The notes below the pieces were generated by a model. The model saw only the letters and a list, made by a program, of their open reading frames with translations, had not been told where the DNA came from and searched no databases. Positions 10,986-21,749 of a stretch of 64,000 nucleotides of DNA are shown here, piece after piece. The stretch's first letter is position 1. Each line of letters begins with the position of its first letter. The position numbers and the translations under genes were made by a program. This stretch comes from Anastrepha obliqua (Eukaryota > Arthropoda > Insecta > Diptera > Tephritidae), in the NCBI RefSeq assembly GCF_027943255.1, contig NC_072896.1:124527879-124591878 (forward strand), given 5' to 3'.

Positions 10986-11431
10986 ATGAAAATAATGTTT
11001 CAATTCAATTGAGCAATGCTTTCTTTGACCAATTCTATATGGAAATGAATGCGTTTGCAAACGATGTTTTCGGCTATGAACAAATGTTGGAATCGAATGA
11101 AAAAGGAAAGAAACGCGAAATAATAAAAAAAATTCTTGAAAAATTTAAAATGAATGGTGCTTCATTGGAAAAATTCAAAGGTAATAAGAACATACACAAG
11201 ATAAAGTTAGAATTCGAATTTTTAGATTTATTTTGTTTATTTCTCATTTTTTCAGAAGTACACCACACAACAACTCATTCCAACTCTGATTTTGAAATCC
11301 TATTGGAATTGGTGATCGATAATTTTGTCACTATAATGGTCAATGGAAATTTGCGTGTATCAGACCCTGCATATTATTTACCATATCAACTTTTTATAGA
11401 ACATATGGACCAAATGAACACAAAAAAATAA
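10949..11431 (+). CDS. Unrecognised ORF carried by the Helitron, with an intron-like segment
   Basis: The frame is open for 160 codons from an ATG at 10949, but the first ten or so codons are antisense to a LINE end, so the genuine sequence probably starts near 10983 and is 5'-truncated. Within the frame, 11181-11255 has every sign of a short fly intron: donor GTAATAAG, a pyrimidine-rich end TTTCTCATTTTTTCAG, and 75 nt length. Its length is a multiple of three, so removal or retention both keep the frame. The spliced product would be ~135 residues: Lys/Glu-rich around 45-75, then an acidic/hydrophobic C-terminal part (ELVIDNFVTIMVNG). I do not recognise the family. A captured host gene piece is the leading idea. 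Confidence 0.45.
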   Translation: MYQGALVKVLSIYENNVSIQLSNAFFDQFYMEMNAFANDVFGYEQMLESNEKGKKREIIKKILEKFKMNGASLEKFKGNKNIHKIKLEFEFLDLFCLFLIFSEVHHTTTHSNSDFEILLELVIDNFVTIMVNGNLRVSDPAYYLPYQLFIEHMDQMNTKK

Positions 11432-11659
11432 TTTAGTTTTGTTTTGATTTTTTGCAACATTTTGGTTTTCAGTTAATACAATAAAAACAATACTGTTTTT
11501 TCGTGAACACAAAATTCTAAATTTATTACGTTGTTTGTTTAGAATTTTTTTAGAAAAAAAGTAAATTTTTTGGTTTTGAGGAAATTTGTTTATTGTTGCT
11601 ATTTGTGAAAGCGTAGATATTTGTAAGTATTTGACTATAATCCTAAAAGTTAATGGAAT

Positions 11660-12270
11660 ACCACTATGACACATAGAAAACATTTTTTCAAAGGGGTGTT
11701 TTTCGAAAATTATAAAAAAAATTGTTTTCAAAAATTTTGAAGAAATAAAGTAAAATAAAAAAATTTCGAAAGCATGAAATTTTTTCAAAACCAAATTTTC
11801 CTCAAAAAGATAAAAGAAATTTCTTCGAAGAGGTGTTTTTCTAAAATTACAAAAAAAAATTTCAAAAATTTTAAACAAATAAAATAAAATAAAGCTTTTT
11901 CAAGGGTATGAAATTTTTTCAAAACAAAATTTTCTGAAAACCAAACAAAATTAAAAAAAAAAATGGTGTTTTCAAAGCATTTCATATTCCACTATTAATA
12001 GAGAATACATTTTTTCGAGGGGGTGTTTTTCAAAGCGGGTGTTTTTCAAATCTTTTTTAACAAATCAATTTAAACTTTTACAAAAGTATGAAATTTTTTC
12101 AAGAACAAAATTTTCTCAAAAACGTTAAATTAAAAAAAAAATAGTTTTTTCAAAATATTTAATTTTCAGCAATTAACTGAGAAGAAATTAGTTAGGGCGA
12201 AGTGTTTTTCAAAACTTCAAAAAATACTTTTTAACCAAAAAAAAATAAACCTTTTTTCAAAAACAACAGG
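11660..12270 (+). repeat. Diverged tandem repeat block inside the Helitron
   Basis: About four imperfect units of roughly 140-180 bp. Each carries a core like GGGGTGTTTTTCAAA followed by an A-rich part and then ATGAAATTTTTTCAA. Cores fall near 11692, 11830, 12020 and 12200. The units differ by substitutions and small indels. Internal tandem repeats are common in non-autonomous Helitrons; the units contain no coding signal. Confidence 0.6.
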
Positions 12271-12271
12271 A

Positions 12272-13052
12272 ATGATAACATTGCCTAACAATTTCTGCAC
12301 TTTTGCACAGTCTAAAGAGGTATTGATACAGAGTGTATTTCCAAACATAGTTCAACATTACAAAAACCATGATTGACTCAGTGAAAGAGCAATTTTAGCT
12401 GGGAAAATTAAGGACGTCAATGATATAAATTCAGCTATTTTAGATCAAATACCTCAACTATGTCGCGTATAAGTCAATGGACACTATTACTGATCAAGAT
12501 GAGGTCGTAAGTTATCCAACTGAATTCTTAAACTCACTCGATTTGCCAGGCTTACCACCTCATAATTTACGATTAAAAATTGGAGCGCCGATTATTATGC
12601 TGCGCAATAGTAATGTGCCCCGACTTTGCAACGGTACCAGACTCGCTGTGAAGAAGCTAATGGGTAACGTTATCGAAGCAACAATTTTGAAAGGGAAGTA
12701 CAAAGGAGAAGACATTTTGATACCCTGAATTCCACTGATTCCGGCGGATTTACCATTCGATTTCAAACGTTTGCAGTTCCTTCTTCGCCTTGCCTTCGCT
12801 ATGAGAATTAATAAGGCGCAAGGACAGTCTCTACAAATGTGCGGTATTAATTTAGAATACCCAATTTTTTCTCATGGACAATTGTATGTAGCTTGCTCAC
12901 GAGTTGGCAAACCATCGTCATTATTCCCGCGAAAGCTGAAAAAACCAAAAACGTTGTCTACCAAAAAGTGTTACAATAAAGTTCGAATGAAATTGTATCA
13001 AAGAATTTGCTTTGTTTCGTATGAATTTTATTCTCTTTCAGCAAATCATTGA
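12272..13052 (+). pseudogene. Helitron PIF1-type helicase, C-terminal part
   Basis: Encodes the last ~230 residues of the RepHel helicase, which unwinds DNA during rolling-circle transposition. Landmarks in order: ITLPNNFC, NHD*LSERAIL (Trp codon turned to TGA), SMDTITDQDEVV, YPTEFLNSLDLPGLPPHNL, IGAPIIMLRN, NGTRL, then INKAQGQSL and [13 protein letters not shown], which are the conserved helicase motifs near the C-terminus. Defects: the TGA at about 12374, a frameshift near 12470, a TGA at 12726-12728 (Arg in relatives), and a frame change after GKPSSLF. The Walker A and Rep domains are absent. Clearly inactive. Confidence 0.88.
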
Positions 13053-13088
13053 ATTTATCGTCTAGCGAAGCGGGCGAGGGTACGCTAG

Positions 13089-13170
13089 TAATGTATTATA
13101 AGAAAAAAGAATTTAAAAAAATTAATGGAAAAAGGTAAGCAAAATAAAAAATAAGAAAAAAATTAAAGTA
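13089..13170. repeat. A-rich tract, continuation after the Helitron
   Basis: TAAGAAAAAAG-type sequence identical in character to 9240-10256, resuming right after the Helitron CTAG terminus. Confidence 0.6.
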
Positions 13171-14610
13171 AAATTCATGGCAAGGAAAGTCCCGAATGTG
13201 AGATTGGCTTTGATGAACTTAATGACTACTTTATTAGTGTTGGTAAGAAAACAAATTGTGCTCCTATCTTAAAAGAGTCCTCATCTTGTGCTAATCTAAA
13301 AGAACAGTTTCAATTTATGACAGTTAGTGAGGTAGATGTCCTGAAAGCTTTATCCAAAATAAAGTATAATGCTGTAGGCGATGATGGCATCTCGCTAAAA
13401 CTCGTCCGTATAGTTATCCAATATATAATAGGACCCCTCATCCACATAATAAACTATTGCTTGACTAGTTCATGTTTCCCAGCAGTATGGAAAAAGGCTA
13501 TAGTTTTCCCAGTCGCTAAAAAGACAAATGCTATTTATGCTGGTGACTGTAGACTCATCAGCATAGTGCCCACTTTCTCCAAAGTTGGCGAAAACTTGAT
13601 GTCCACGCAAATCTGATCATTTGTACAGGACGTCTACTCTCTTCACTACAATCTGGCTTCAAACTAAGTCACAGTTGCTCGACAGCAATGGTTAAAATAA
13701 TGGACGATATTAGAATTACTTTTGATAACAGAGACTTGACTCTACTTTGTTTACTTGACTTTTCTAAAGCATTTGATCACTGAATCACAAATTGTTATGT
13801 TTGAAGCTTAAGCACTATTTCAAAGACAGTGCAGTGAAGCTCATGGCCAGCTACCTTGGTGGCAGAACGCAGAAGGTCAAGACCAGGAAATTAACATCTC
13901 AGTCTAGATACGTACACACTGGTGTTCCGCAAGGGTCTATCCTTGGCCCACTTTTATTCAGTCAGTATGTGAATGTCCACGCGTATGTTGATGATATACA
14001 ATTGTAATTTTCCAGTCGTATTGGTCTCGTTGAAGATCTATGTTTCAAAATGAACAGTGATTTGTCTGCTATTTCTGTTTGGGTTAACGAAAACGCTTTA
14101 TGTTTGAACGCGTCAAAGTCATATGTCTTACCTATATGTAATAGTGTGGTGCATGTTGACAATATCCCTAAACTGTGAGAGCTAGTCCCTTACCTTTCTG
14201 GCCAAGGTAAAAGATTTGGGCTTTATTCTTAACACAAAACGTATCTGTGATGACCATATAAATAGGGTTGTGGGGAATATTTATGCTACATTGCGTAAGC
14301 TGAGAGTCTCTGCATCATTCTGCCAGAGGAAACTAGGCGCAAATTAGTTCTCCAGCTAATTATGGCCCTCATTACCTACTCTGCGGTGGTATACAGCAAA
14401 CTTGACTCCACATCCTGCCATAAACTTAATGTGGCATTTAATAATGCCACGCGGTATGTATATGGGATTGACAGATATGACCATATCTCTGCCTTCCGAT
14501 CAAGGTTACTGGGCTGTTGCCTTAACTGTTATTTGTCTGCTAGAAATTGCATATTTATGTGCAAACTTACATTATTCAAGTCTCCTCCCTACCTGACAGA
14601 GAATAAATAA
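13171..14610 (+). mobile_element. Non-LTR retrotransposon (Jockey/CR1-like), 5'-truncated
   Basis: Plus-strand ORF2 in several frames. The fingers region is open at 13317-13616 (EVDVLKALSKIKYNAVGDDG... and IISIVPTFSK-like). [10 protein letters not shown] at about 13759-13785 is the first catalytic block. [13 protein letters not shown] at 13922-13960 and AYVDDIQL at 13984-14007 are the palm and the catalytic YxDD box, with Ala replaced by Val. The C-terminal region (RYVYGIDRYDHIS) is at 14450-14490. It ends in GAATAAATAAATAAA, a TAAA-type tail. Frameshifts and stops (for instance TGA at 13781) make it inactive. The endonuclease is missing. It lies within the A-rich tract. Confidence 0.8.
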
Positions 14611-14611
14611 A

Positions 14612-14712
14612 TAAACTAAAAAAAAAAAAAAATAAATAAATAAAATAATAAACAAAGAAAAAATTAAAAGTAAATATAAGAAAAAAATAAATGAAAAATT
14701 AAGAAAAAATAT
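14612..14712. repeat. A-rich tract, third piece
   Basis: A-rich sequence of the same style as 9240-10256 following the LINE tail; part of it may be the LINE's own simple tail. Confidence 0.45.
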
Positions 14713-17270
14713 TTCGTTTAGCAATATCAACGTTAGCAAGGCTTCTAATTCACAGTGGCTTAAAGTAAGGAGATTTATTTTAGCATTTTTATGTAATAAG
14801 CTAAGATTTCTAATGGCTTGGACAGGAGCAGGAAAAGAATTGAACAAATTGCACAAAACATAAGTATATAAAAAAACGTCTAAGGTGAGATGTAAAAGCA
14901 GGCAAAACATATACAGATCGAAGTAAATATTTGCGCAAGTAGTAGATTTCTCACAGAAACCTTTGCAGGTAGGCAGATTTAATGAAAAAGGGTTTTAGAA
15001 CTTTAAAACAGTATAAATTCCGGAAAGGAAGCATGACGAACTGGCTAAATCAGAAATATTCCAAAGGAGACAAGTACAGGCAGTATGCCAAGTTTTCCAA
15101 AAAGTTGCAAGGAATGAGATTGGTGGTTTGCGTTACAAATTCATTTAGTTATGCGTTTTGAAACGTGGTAACTTACACATTTAAAATTTTGTTGTATCTT
15201 TTAGTTTTTAGTCTTGTCTAAACATTTACTCAGGTAAATTCATGAAGGATCGTTCAGTATCTTAAGCTATTTGGGAATGAACCTTCTAAGGAAATGAGCC
15301 GGAAAAGTCATATGCGTTTGATCTTTTCTATGCTTACAAAGTAGATCGGTTAGCACCATAGAAGCTTTCGCCGCTTTGATTATAATAAAATTCTAAATTA
15401 AATAGTGTTCAATACTGGCGGTTTCATTGACCTTTATTCTGTTTCTCTTTCGAATTTGGCTTCAAAGAAAATCTACATATATCACTATGTAAAATGAAAG
15501 AAATTCATCGAGTTTATTTAATCGGAATTTTCTTATTTTTGCATTTGAAGTTTCATTTCCTATCACTTCAATTCATACCCGGAACCCTTTTCTTAATTTT
15601 CTCTAAAAAATTTCGTTTCTTGAAATGTTTGGCCAACTCAAAGGAATGCAGCAAATATTAATCGAAGTATTAAATAATTCATAACGACAACGCATTTTCA
15701 GTGATTGTGAATTTCACGCATTCCCAAATGACTCATGAGCTCTCGCCACAAGCAGATCTCCACCATCGTCTATGCACCCATTTGCCACCGCTTGGTGAAC
15801 TGCACAATGTGGCATGCGATTGTGCAACATGTGCATGTTGCGCTGTCATTTGTAAGTGCAACGCCGAAGTAAAGCAACAAGTTGCACAAAAATTTCAAAA
15901 TTTACGATCATTGCTACATTGCGTGGCATCATTAGGTGATCGCCACAAGTGTTCTAAGCGCTGCACAGTCGGGAATATTTCATGTAGATATACATATATG
16001 TATATATGTATGTATGTACATAACACATACATATGGGCGATGTAAGTGGGGCATGAGAAAATCAATTAAGATTCAATGTGATTTGGCAATTATTTAGTTA
16101 CTTTGTTGCAGAAGCGACCAATCCATGTCCACACGCTTCCCACAACCCCTTGTCAATAGCACCTCTTCAACTGCAAATATCACTTGACTGCGAAGTTATT
16201 TTTCCCAGCATTTCCAAGACTTTCTTGTTACCGCACAGCGGCTTCATCGGCTTTCCACACCGAGTTGCACCCACAAAAGTGCTCAGCAAAACAAATTGAC
16301 GAAATTGTTCGCACCTGGCCGGTCATAATGTCCACTACTGTTGCTGGTAGCTGTCGTCGGCGCTGCAGTGGCAACCAGTTGCTACTTTCACAGCTTCTGC
16401 AGTGAGTGGTGTTGGTGTGGGCCGTAGTCGGCAATATAAATTTCCCAGTAATTTTCGCATACGACACGGTCACAATTGCGCTACCATCACCCATCACCCA
16501 TCACCTGCTTGCGCGCGATCGTTAGCTGCTCATTGGATTGTTTGTCTTGCGTATCAAATGACCATTTGCCACCAACGCCACTGCCACCACCACTGCAATT
16601 GCTACCTTCGTAATCGGTGGGGCTGACCGGCTGGCTAGCTGGGAATTTATGCACGTGATTTTATTGACTAGCCGAATTAAATATTTGCTTTGGCTTCAGC
16701 CAGAAATTTGCAACGCGCAGACGCGCTTTTTCGGTGAAGACCGAACTCCAGAGCTGATTAACGAAGTTGCAGACAATAAAATTTCTTTAATGTTGCTTGC
16801 GCATTTTCTCCTTACCGTTAGAAATGCCTTACGCTTATTCCGTTTGTTGTTGCACTCAATTATGTTTGCTTGGAAATATTTATTAGCCTGTTTCTTCTTT
16901 TTTGCTGCGTTACTAATGCAATAATAATTGAGTTTCTGTGTCAAAATAGCCGGAGTGCTTTGTGTGTGGCTAAATTAGGAATATCTGAAAGCAGACAAGT
17001 ACAGGAGCCGTTTTGAAATCAGAAAATCATTAAATAAGTGGCTTAACTTAAGAAGGCAGAATGTTTATTGTTTGAAATTTACAGCCTTCCCTAGTCAGGA
17101 GCTCTTATATATATATATATATATATAAATTCTCTTATCCTACGTTAATTGTGAAAAAGAAAACATTTGTCAAAAATTGTATTACTTAAAATCTATTAGA
17201 TTGTATTAAATCAATTTTCATAACTCTTTCAAAGAAATCAAACGCCAAAAAATGTAAGGAATACAAATTA
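14713..17270. other. Unique-looking non-coding DNA
   Basis: No repeat family, RNA or defensible exon recognised. Contains ATGTATGTA-type repeats near 15985-16025. Several open frames of 70-115 codons (15701, 16078, 16228, 16649) lack motifs and overlap on both strands, so they are most likely chance. Confidence 0.45.
17107..17128. repeat. (TA)n microsatellite
   Basis: Ten or so TA dinucleotides in a row. Confidence 0.9.
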
Positions 17271-17572
17271 ATCAGTTTAATGAATTATTCACTAAACAAC
17301 TTCCTCGCTTCCGCGGCCGGCCTCTTCGCTTTTCCCCAAGCATGCATGCATCAAACACTTTGCGGTATCCTGCAAACGTGTCTCAGCCATCGGATGCGTT
17401 GCAGTTTAATAAACCGCACGACGTTTTCCTCTAGTAGGAATTCCTCTAAAAGGTGACTTTTTAAGAGCTATAGGAAAGTTTTTCAAAAAAAACACACACG
17501 TAAAATTCAGAAAAATGCATGAAATTTTTATTTAAATCGATAGTACAGCCCATATAATTTAATGTTTGAAGA

Positions 17573-18881
17573 TTATTCCATGCAAATGTTGACCGCGACT
17601 GCGTTCAAATGGTCCATCAGCTTAGTCCAATTTTGGCATACTCTTTCCAATGTTCCGGCTGGTATCTCACATATAAATGCTTTAATGTTGTTTTCCAATG
17701 CGTTAATTGAATCAGGCTTGTCTGAATAGACATGAGCTTTAACCTTTTTTGTTTTGTTCCCCTTTATTTTATACATCGGTCCATTGACATTAAGTACGTT
17801 GTTTAACAATTTGGGCAGGATTTATATACATCGCTTAATGACCAGTGCCAAAGCGATAGAAATTAAAATAAACGAAATAATATACAATTAAATAATATTC
17901 AATACAAGTTTTACTCTACACAATTACAATTGTACAACAATATAACAACAATTTAACCCCTTTGCACATTTATTATTTTCTAGCATTCATTAAGTTTAAG
18001 AGCTTTAACATAGCCCCACGAAAAATAATCTAATCCACACAGACGGCCAATTGACAGGTCCGGAACGTGAAATAAAATGTTCACCGAACTCGCCTCTCAA
18101 CAAGTCCATTGTTACGCGTGCTGTGTGGCATGTGGCACCGTCTTGCTGAAACCACATGTCATGCAAGTCAAGCTCTTGCATTTTGGGCAAAAAAAAGTTG
18201 GATATCATTTCACGGTAGCGCTCACCACTCACAGTTACGTTACGATTCGCAGCATCTTTGAAGAAGTACAGTCCAATGATACCTCTAGCCCATAAACCGC
18301 ACCAAACTGTGACCTTTTCTGGATACATTGGTAGCTCCTGCAATTCTTCTGGCTGATCTTCACTCCAAAATCGACAATTCTGCTTATTTACGTACCCGTT
18401 GATCTAAAAATGAGCTTCGTCGCTGAGCACAGTTTTCCGTTAAACTAACGGCTAACTTTCCAAGAGCCCATTCACCAAAAATTCTGTGTTGCGGTAGGGT
18501 GTTCGGCTTCAATTCTTGCATCAGCTGTATTTTGAAAGGCTAAATCCTTTCGCAAAATTTTCCACGTTGTTAAGTAACTGAGGCCCAATTGCTGCGAACG
18601 GCGACGAATCGCTAATTGGTGGTCATCATTAACACTGGCCGATACAGCTGCGATATTTTCTTCAGTTCGCACTCTACGTAAGCGTGTTGGGGGTTTGATG
18701 TCCAATAATGTAAATTTGGTTCTAAATTTAGTCACAATAGCTCGAATAGCCGCTTCAGTGGGTCGATTAAACAGACCATAAAATGGAAGAAGCGCGCGAT
18801 AAACTTTCTTAACAGAACACGAATTTTTATAATAAAATTCAATGATTTGCAAGCGTTGTTCGTTTGTAAGACGATTTATGG
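17573..18881 (-). pseudogene. Mariner transposase (DD41D) pseudogene
   Basis: The N-terminal helix-turn-helix region is well kept: LTNEQRLQIIEFYYKNSCSV followed by RPTEAAIRAIVTKFRTKF and the linker LDIKPPTRLRRVRTEENI. The first catalytic Asp lies in VLSDEAHF (about 18406-18430), the second in FQQDGATCHTA (18117-18150), the third in the LDYF region near 17998-18030, after a frameshift. Frame changes occur near 18470 and 18020. The C-terminal tail (SDKPDSINALENNIKAFI) resumes at 17745 after the insert. Not translatable. Confidence 0.82.
17744..17999 (-). mobile_element. Small retroposed insert with 10-bp TSD inside the mariner
   Basis: 256 bp flanked by GAGCTTTAAC at 17734-17743 and 18000-18009; without it the transposase reads GYVKAHVYSDKP without a gap. 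On the minus strand the insert ends AATAAAGGGGAACAAAACAAAAAAG, that is a polyadenylation signal followed by an A-rich tail, the mark of target-primed retroposition. The body has no ORF or family I recognise; it may be the 3' end of a LINE or a processed transcript. Confidence 0.72.
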
Positions 18882-20365
18882 TTAATTTATAGTCCAAACT
18901 GAAGATGTTTGACAGTGAAACAAAACTCGAAACGTGCGTCAGCTGTTTAAACCAACTGTTTAAAAAGATAATAGCAAAAAAATCACCCTTTGGCGTATTC
19001 TCTAGACCATTTTCTTCTCGCACTGGACCCAGAATTCCCCTTTCCAATATGTTTAATTGTATCCGCTTTCAATGTCCACGTTTTACATTCATGCGTTGTC
19101 CCTGGTCGAACCAGTGTTTTATATATTTTGATTTTCGTTTTGCTACTCAAGAGTTTGCTTTTTAGCAGTTTAATGTGGGTAAACTATTTTTTTGGATAGC
19201 ATTGGATAGCAATAATTGCATCATCTGTTCTACTGAGAAGTAGTCCAAGGTATTTAATTTCATCCATGCTTTCAAATTTATGTTAAGTCTTATGTTAAGT
19301 CTTGCGAGATACTTCGTTTTGTTTCCATTGATTTTTAATCCAAGGAATTTTGCTTTTAATCGGAGTGCTTGCAATACTTCTCTGAGAACATTTAAATTTC
19401 TCGCCAAGATGATCAGGTCTTCAGGAAAGCCACATATTTGCGAAGCTTTGTTGAATATAGTTTCTGATGGATCAACCTCTTTAATTAATATATATAGTCT
19501 AGAATCAGAGTGAACATAAGCGTATACAGCGCATCTCCCTGCTTTACTTCTGATTCAACTTTGAATAAATCAGAAGCTTTGACTTGTAAGAGCACTTTGG
19601 AATAGGTCTCAGCGAGGATTAAACTTACTAGTACAGGCAATTTTTGCGGTATTTCTAGCATGCGTGGCACGTATTCACTTCTGCCTCTTTCAATACTACC
19701 GACCGCCTTCAGAAAATCTATAAAGAGGGCATTGATGTTGGTTTTATACTCAAGAAGCTTTTTAAATATTTGGCAAACTACAAAGCTTTGGTCGCTCGTC
19801 GACCTTCCACTCCTATATAAAACACTCTGGCACTCGCCTAATATTTGTTCGTCGTCAATCTGTGTCGGGAAGACTTTACGCGCTGTGTTCAACAACAAAA
19901 CTCCGTGCCAATTGTTGCAGTCGCGTCTGTCACCTTTTTTATAGATTGTCAGAATTATGCTAGTCTAGCATTCTTTTGGTATAATCTCAGATTCCCATCT
20001 ATTGTAATAATCTTTTGTAAGACATTACAAGGCATTTTGTAGTCCCGCTGATCCTTTTTTGATGAGCTCGGCAATTATGCCATCTTCCCACTTGCTTTGC
20101 CAATTTTTGCTTTTTTATCGCAAAGCTGATTTCATCAATTGTGGGTGGTTCAATCAAAATTTTTGCTGATTGAATTGCGTTAGACGGAATGCTACTGCTC
20201 TCAATGCCATCGTTTTTATTATTTCGTAGGTATTGTAAGTAGCTTTTCCATCTTGTGAGAACTTTTTCTTCATCTGAAATCAGATTATCCTGCGCATCCT
20301 GATAAGTGTTTAATCTAGGTATGTGCTCTGATTTTTGGTGTTTCATTTTAGAGTAAAATATTCCC

Positions 20366-21749
20366 GCGTTACCTGGGACTCCTGCTGGCCTCCATACCAA
20401 CAACCCCAATCCTGTCATAAGACAAGTTGGGGATAACACTCCATCCAAAATCTGCCCTGTCAAAAGACAAGCGGATCTTGCTGTCCCTGTCACTCCAGGT
20501 GACACGGGAGCTCCGGGAGGAGTAACACCCACAGCAACGTCGGCAGCACCGGACCACATGGCTCAGCCAATGGCTCCTGGTGCCGGCCCTTCTGACACTA
20601 TCACTGCCCCGGGTAGTACCCACCCCCGGAAGCAAATAAGTGCCTCAGAAAGGTACTATCGTACCAGGCGATCAGCCTTCAGAATCCTGGAGAGACTGAA
20701 GGACATCAAACTAGAGGACCTGACTGAGGAACAGTCAAACTCCAAGGCGTGGGCTGAAGCTTTCATCACCGAACACCGGGAGAAGGCCAAAATAGACTCT
20801 GCGCAAGGCAAACGCAAACGATCGAGTGAAGGGGCATCGGCTGTAGCCAAAAGAACCAAGATGCTCGCCACTCAGACGATAAATGTTACGGCAAAGAAGT
20901 CCTTCGCGGATATAGCGAAAGAAAGCTACATACGGGCGGTGATTGATCGCAGTTCCCATGATGGTGCGATCTCTCAAGAAAACTGGGACCTGATAAACAG
21001 GAGTCTTTGGAAGGTGTACAGGGACATCCTGAAAGAGAATCCAGGACCTCCACCCAGCTGCTCGGATGCGGGATGGTTTCAATCCCGCGTCAAACTAATA
21101 AGGTGCGCTGATCAGCGATCCGTAGACCTCTACACCCTGGCGATAAATCGCATAGGGGTACCTTGGCCGGGGGCTCGTCTTGATGTCGTTCCTCGAGAAG
21201 ACATTCCCAACCGGCCAAGATCGAGAGCCTGGATACCAGACTTCCATACTGACACAGAGGAAGTACTGGAACACATTAAACTAGACAACCCTGAGCTACC
21301 TACCAGCGACTGGAAGGTAGCAAAGATTGGCGAAGTGGACGGCAAAAGAAGACTAGCAGTGATAATCCTAAACGAGGAATCACTAGACCCACTCACAAAA
21401 AAAAAACTGGAAGATAAACTATGGCTTCCAATCACTAACTCTCCATGTCTACAGACAGGATGTAGCTAATAAGAACACCTCCACAGGAAATACGACCACA
21501 TCTGCAGAGGCGAACGAAGTCACAGACAACGATGAGGTGGCATCCAACTCCGGCATGGTTGGTGAACTCTTTGAAAGGGTTACCTTAGAGGATATGGGGG
21601 AGTACTCTGACTTCTCCGCTATGGAGGATGAGGAGTCTCTCCCCCCTACATCCGATGAAGAGAACGCCGACCAAACCGTGGTTGGCTGCCCTTCAATAAC
21701 GCATACAAGCGATGGTGAAGGTTGTTCAAATCAATCTTCACCACAGTAA
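20366..21749 (+). pseudogene. LOA-like ORF1 (gag-like, DUF4780-type)
   Basis: The frame is open from the left junction; the first ATG is at 20558 and gives 303 codons. Before the ATG there is a Pro/Thr/Gly-rich stretch that may belong to the protein. It continues with a charged helix region (SAFRILERLKDIKLEDLTEE), a basic nuclear-signal-like GKRKRSSEG, and from about residue 165 a DUF4780-like fold: WFQSRVKLIRCAD, then RLDVVPREDIPNRPRSRAW and IILNEESLDPL. This domain occurs in ORF1 of several insect LINEs and probably binds RNA. TAG at 21467 ends the frame; the acidic C-terminal tail (21537-21749, FERVTLEDMGEYSDFSAMED) is in another frame, so one frameshift has occurred near 21470. Confidence 0.75.

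Larger units (their letters stand above)
10257..13088 (+). mobile_element. Helitron, defective, 2.83 kb
   Basis: Rolling-circle transposon by three signs. It starts with TCTATATATATAAAAATGA at 10257, the 5'-TC start usual in insect Helitrons. It ends with a GC-rich hairpin (CTAGCG at 13061 pairing with CGCTAG near 13083) and the terminal CTAG at 13085-13088. It sits between an A and a T without target-site duplication, and the A-rich tract continues directly on both sides. The helicase C-terminal region lies at 12272-13052; the Rep nickase domain is missing. It also contains a reverse-oriented LINE end (10757-10985), an ORF with an intron-like segment (10960-11431), and a tandem repeat block (11660-12270). 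Confidence 0.85.
17451..18989 (-). mobile_element. DD41D-type mariner, near full length, inserted in the RTE-like LINE
   Basis: Ends are imperfect inverted repeats: AGGTGACTTTTTAAGAGC on the left and, reading inward on the minus strand, AGGGTGATTTTTTTGCTA on the right. The transposase pseudogene fills most of the interior. The flanking LINE reads continuously on either side, which fixes the insertion. The left flank ends in TA; the right flank has lost it. A 256-bp insert at 17744-17999 interrupts the gene. The DD41D type was described from the rosa elements of Ceratitis, so the family fits a tephritid host. Confidence 0.8.

Noticed and set aside
11660..12270. Helitron tandem repeats as a CRISPR-like array
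   Set aside because: Units are long, diverged, without constant short repeats and spacers, and the genome is that of an animal.
15701..16045. Cys/His-rich 114-codon ORF as a zinc-binding protein
   Set aside because: Cys and His spacing is irregular, no splice or promoter context is visible, and overlapping ORFs of similar length exist around it.
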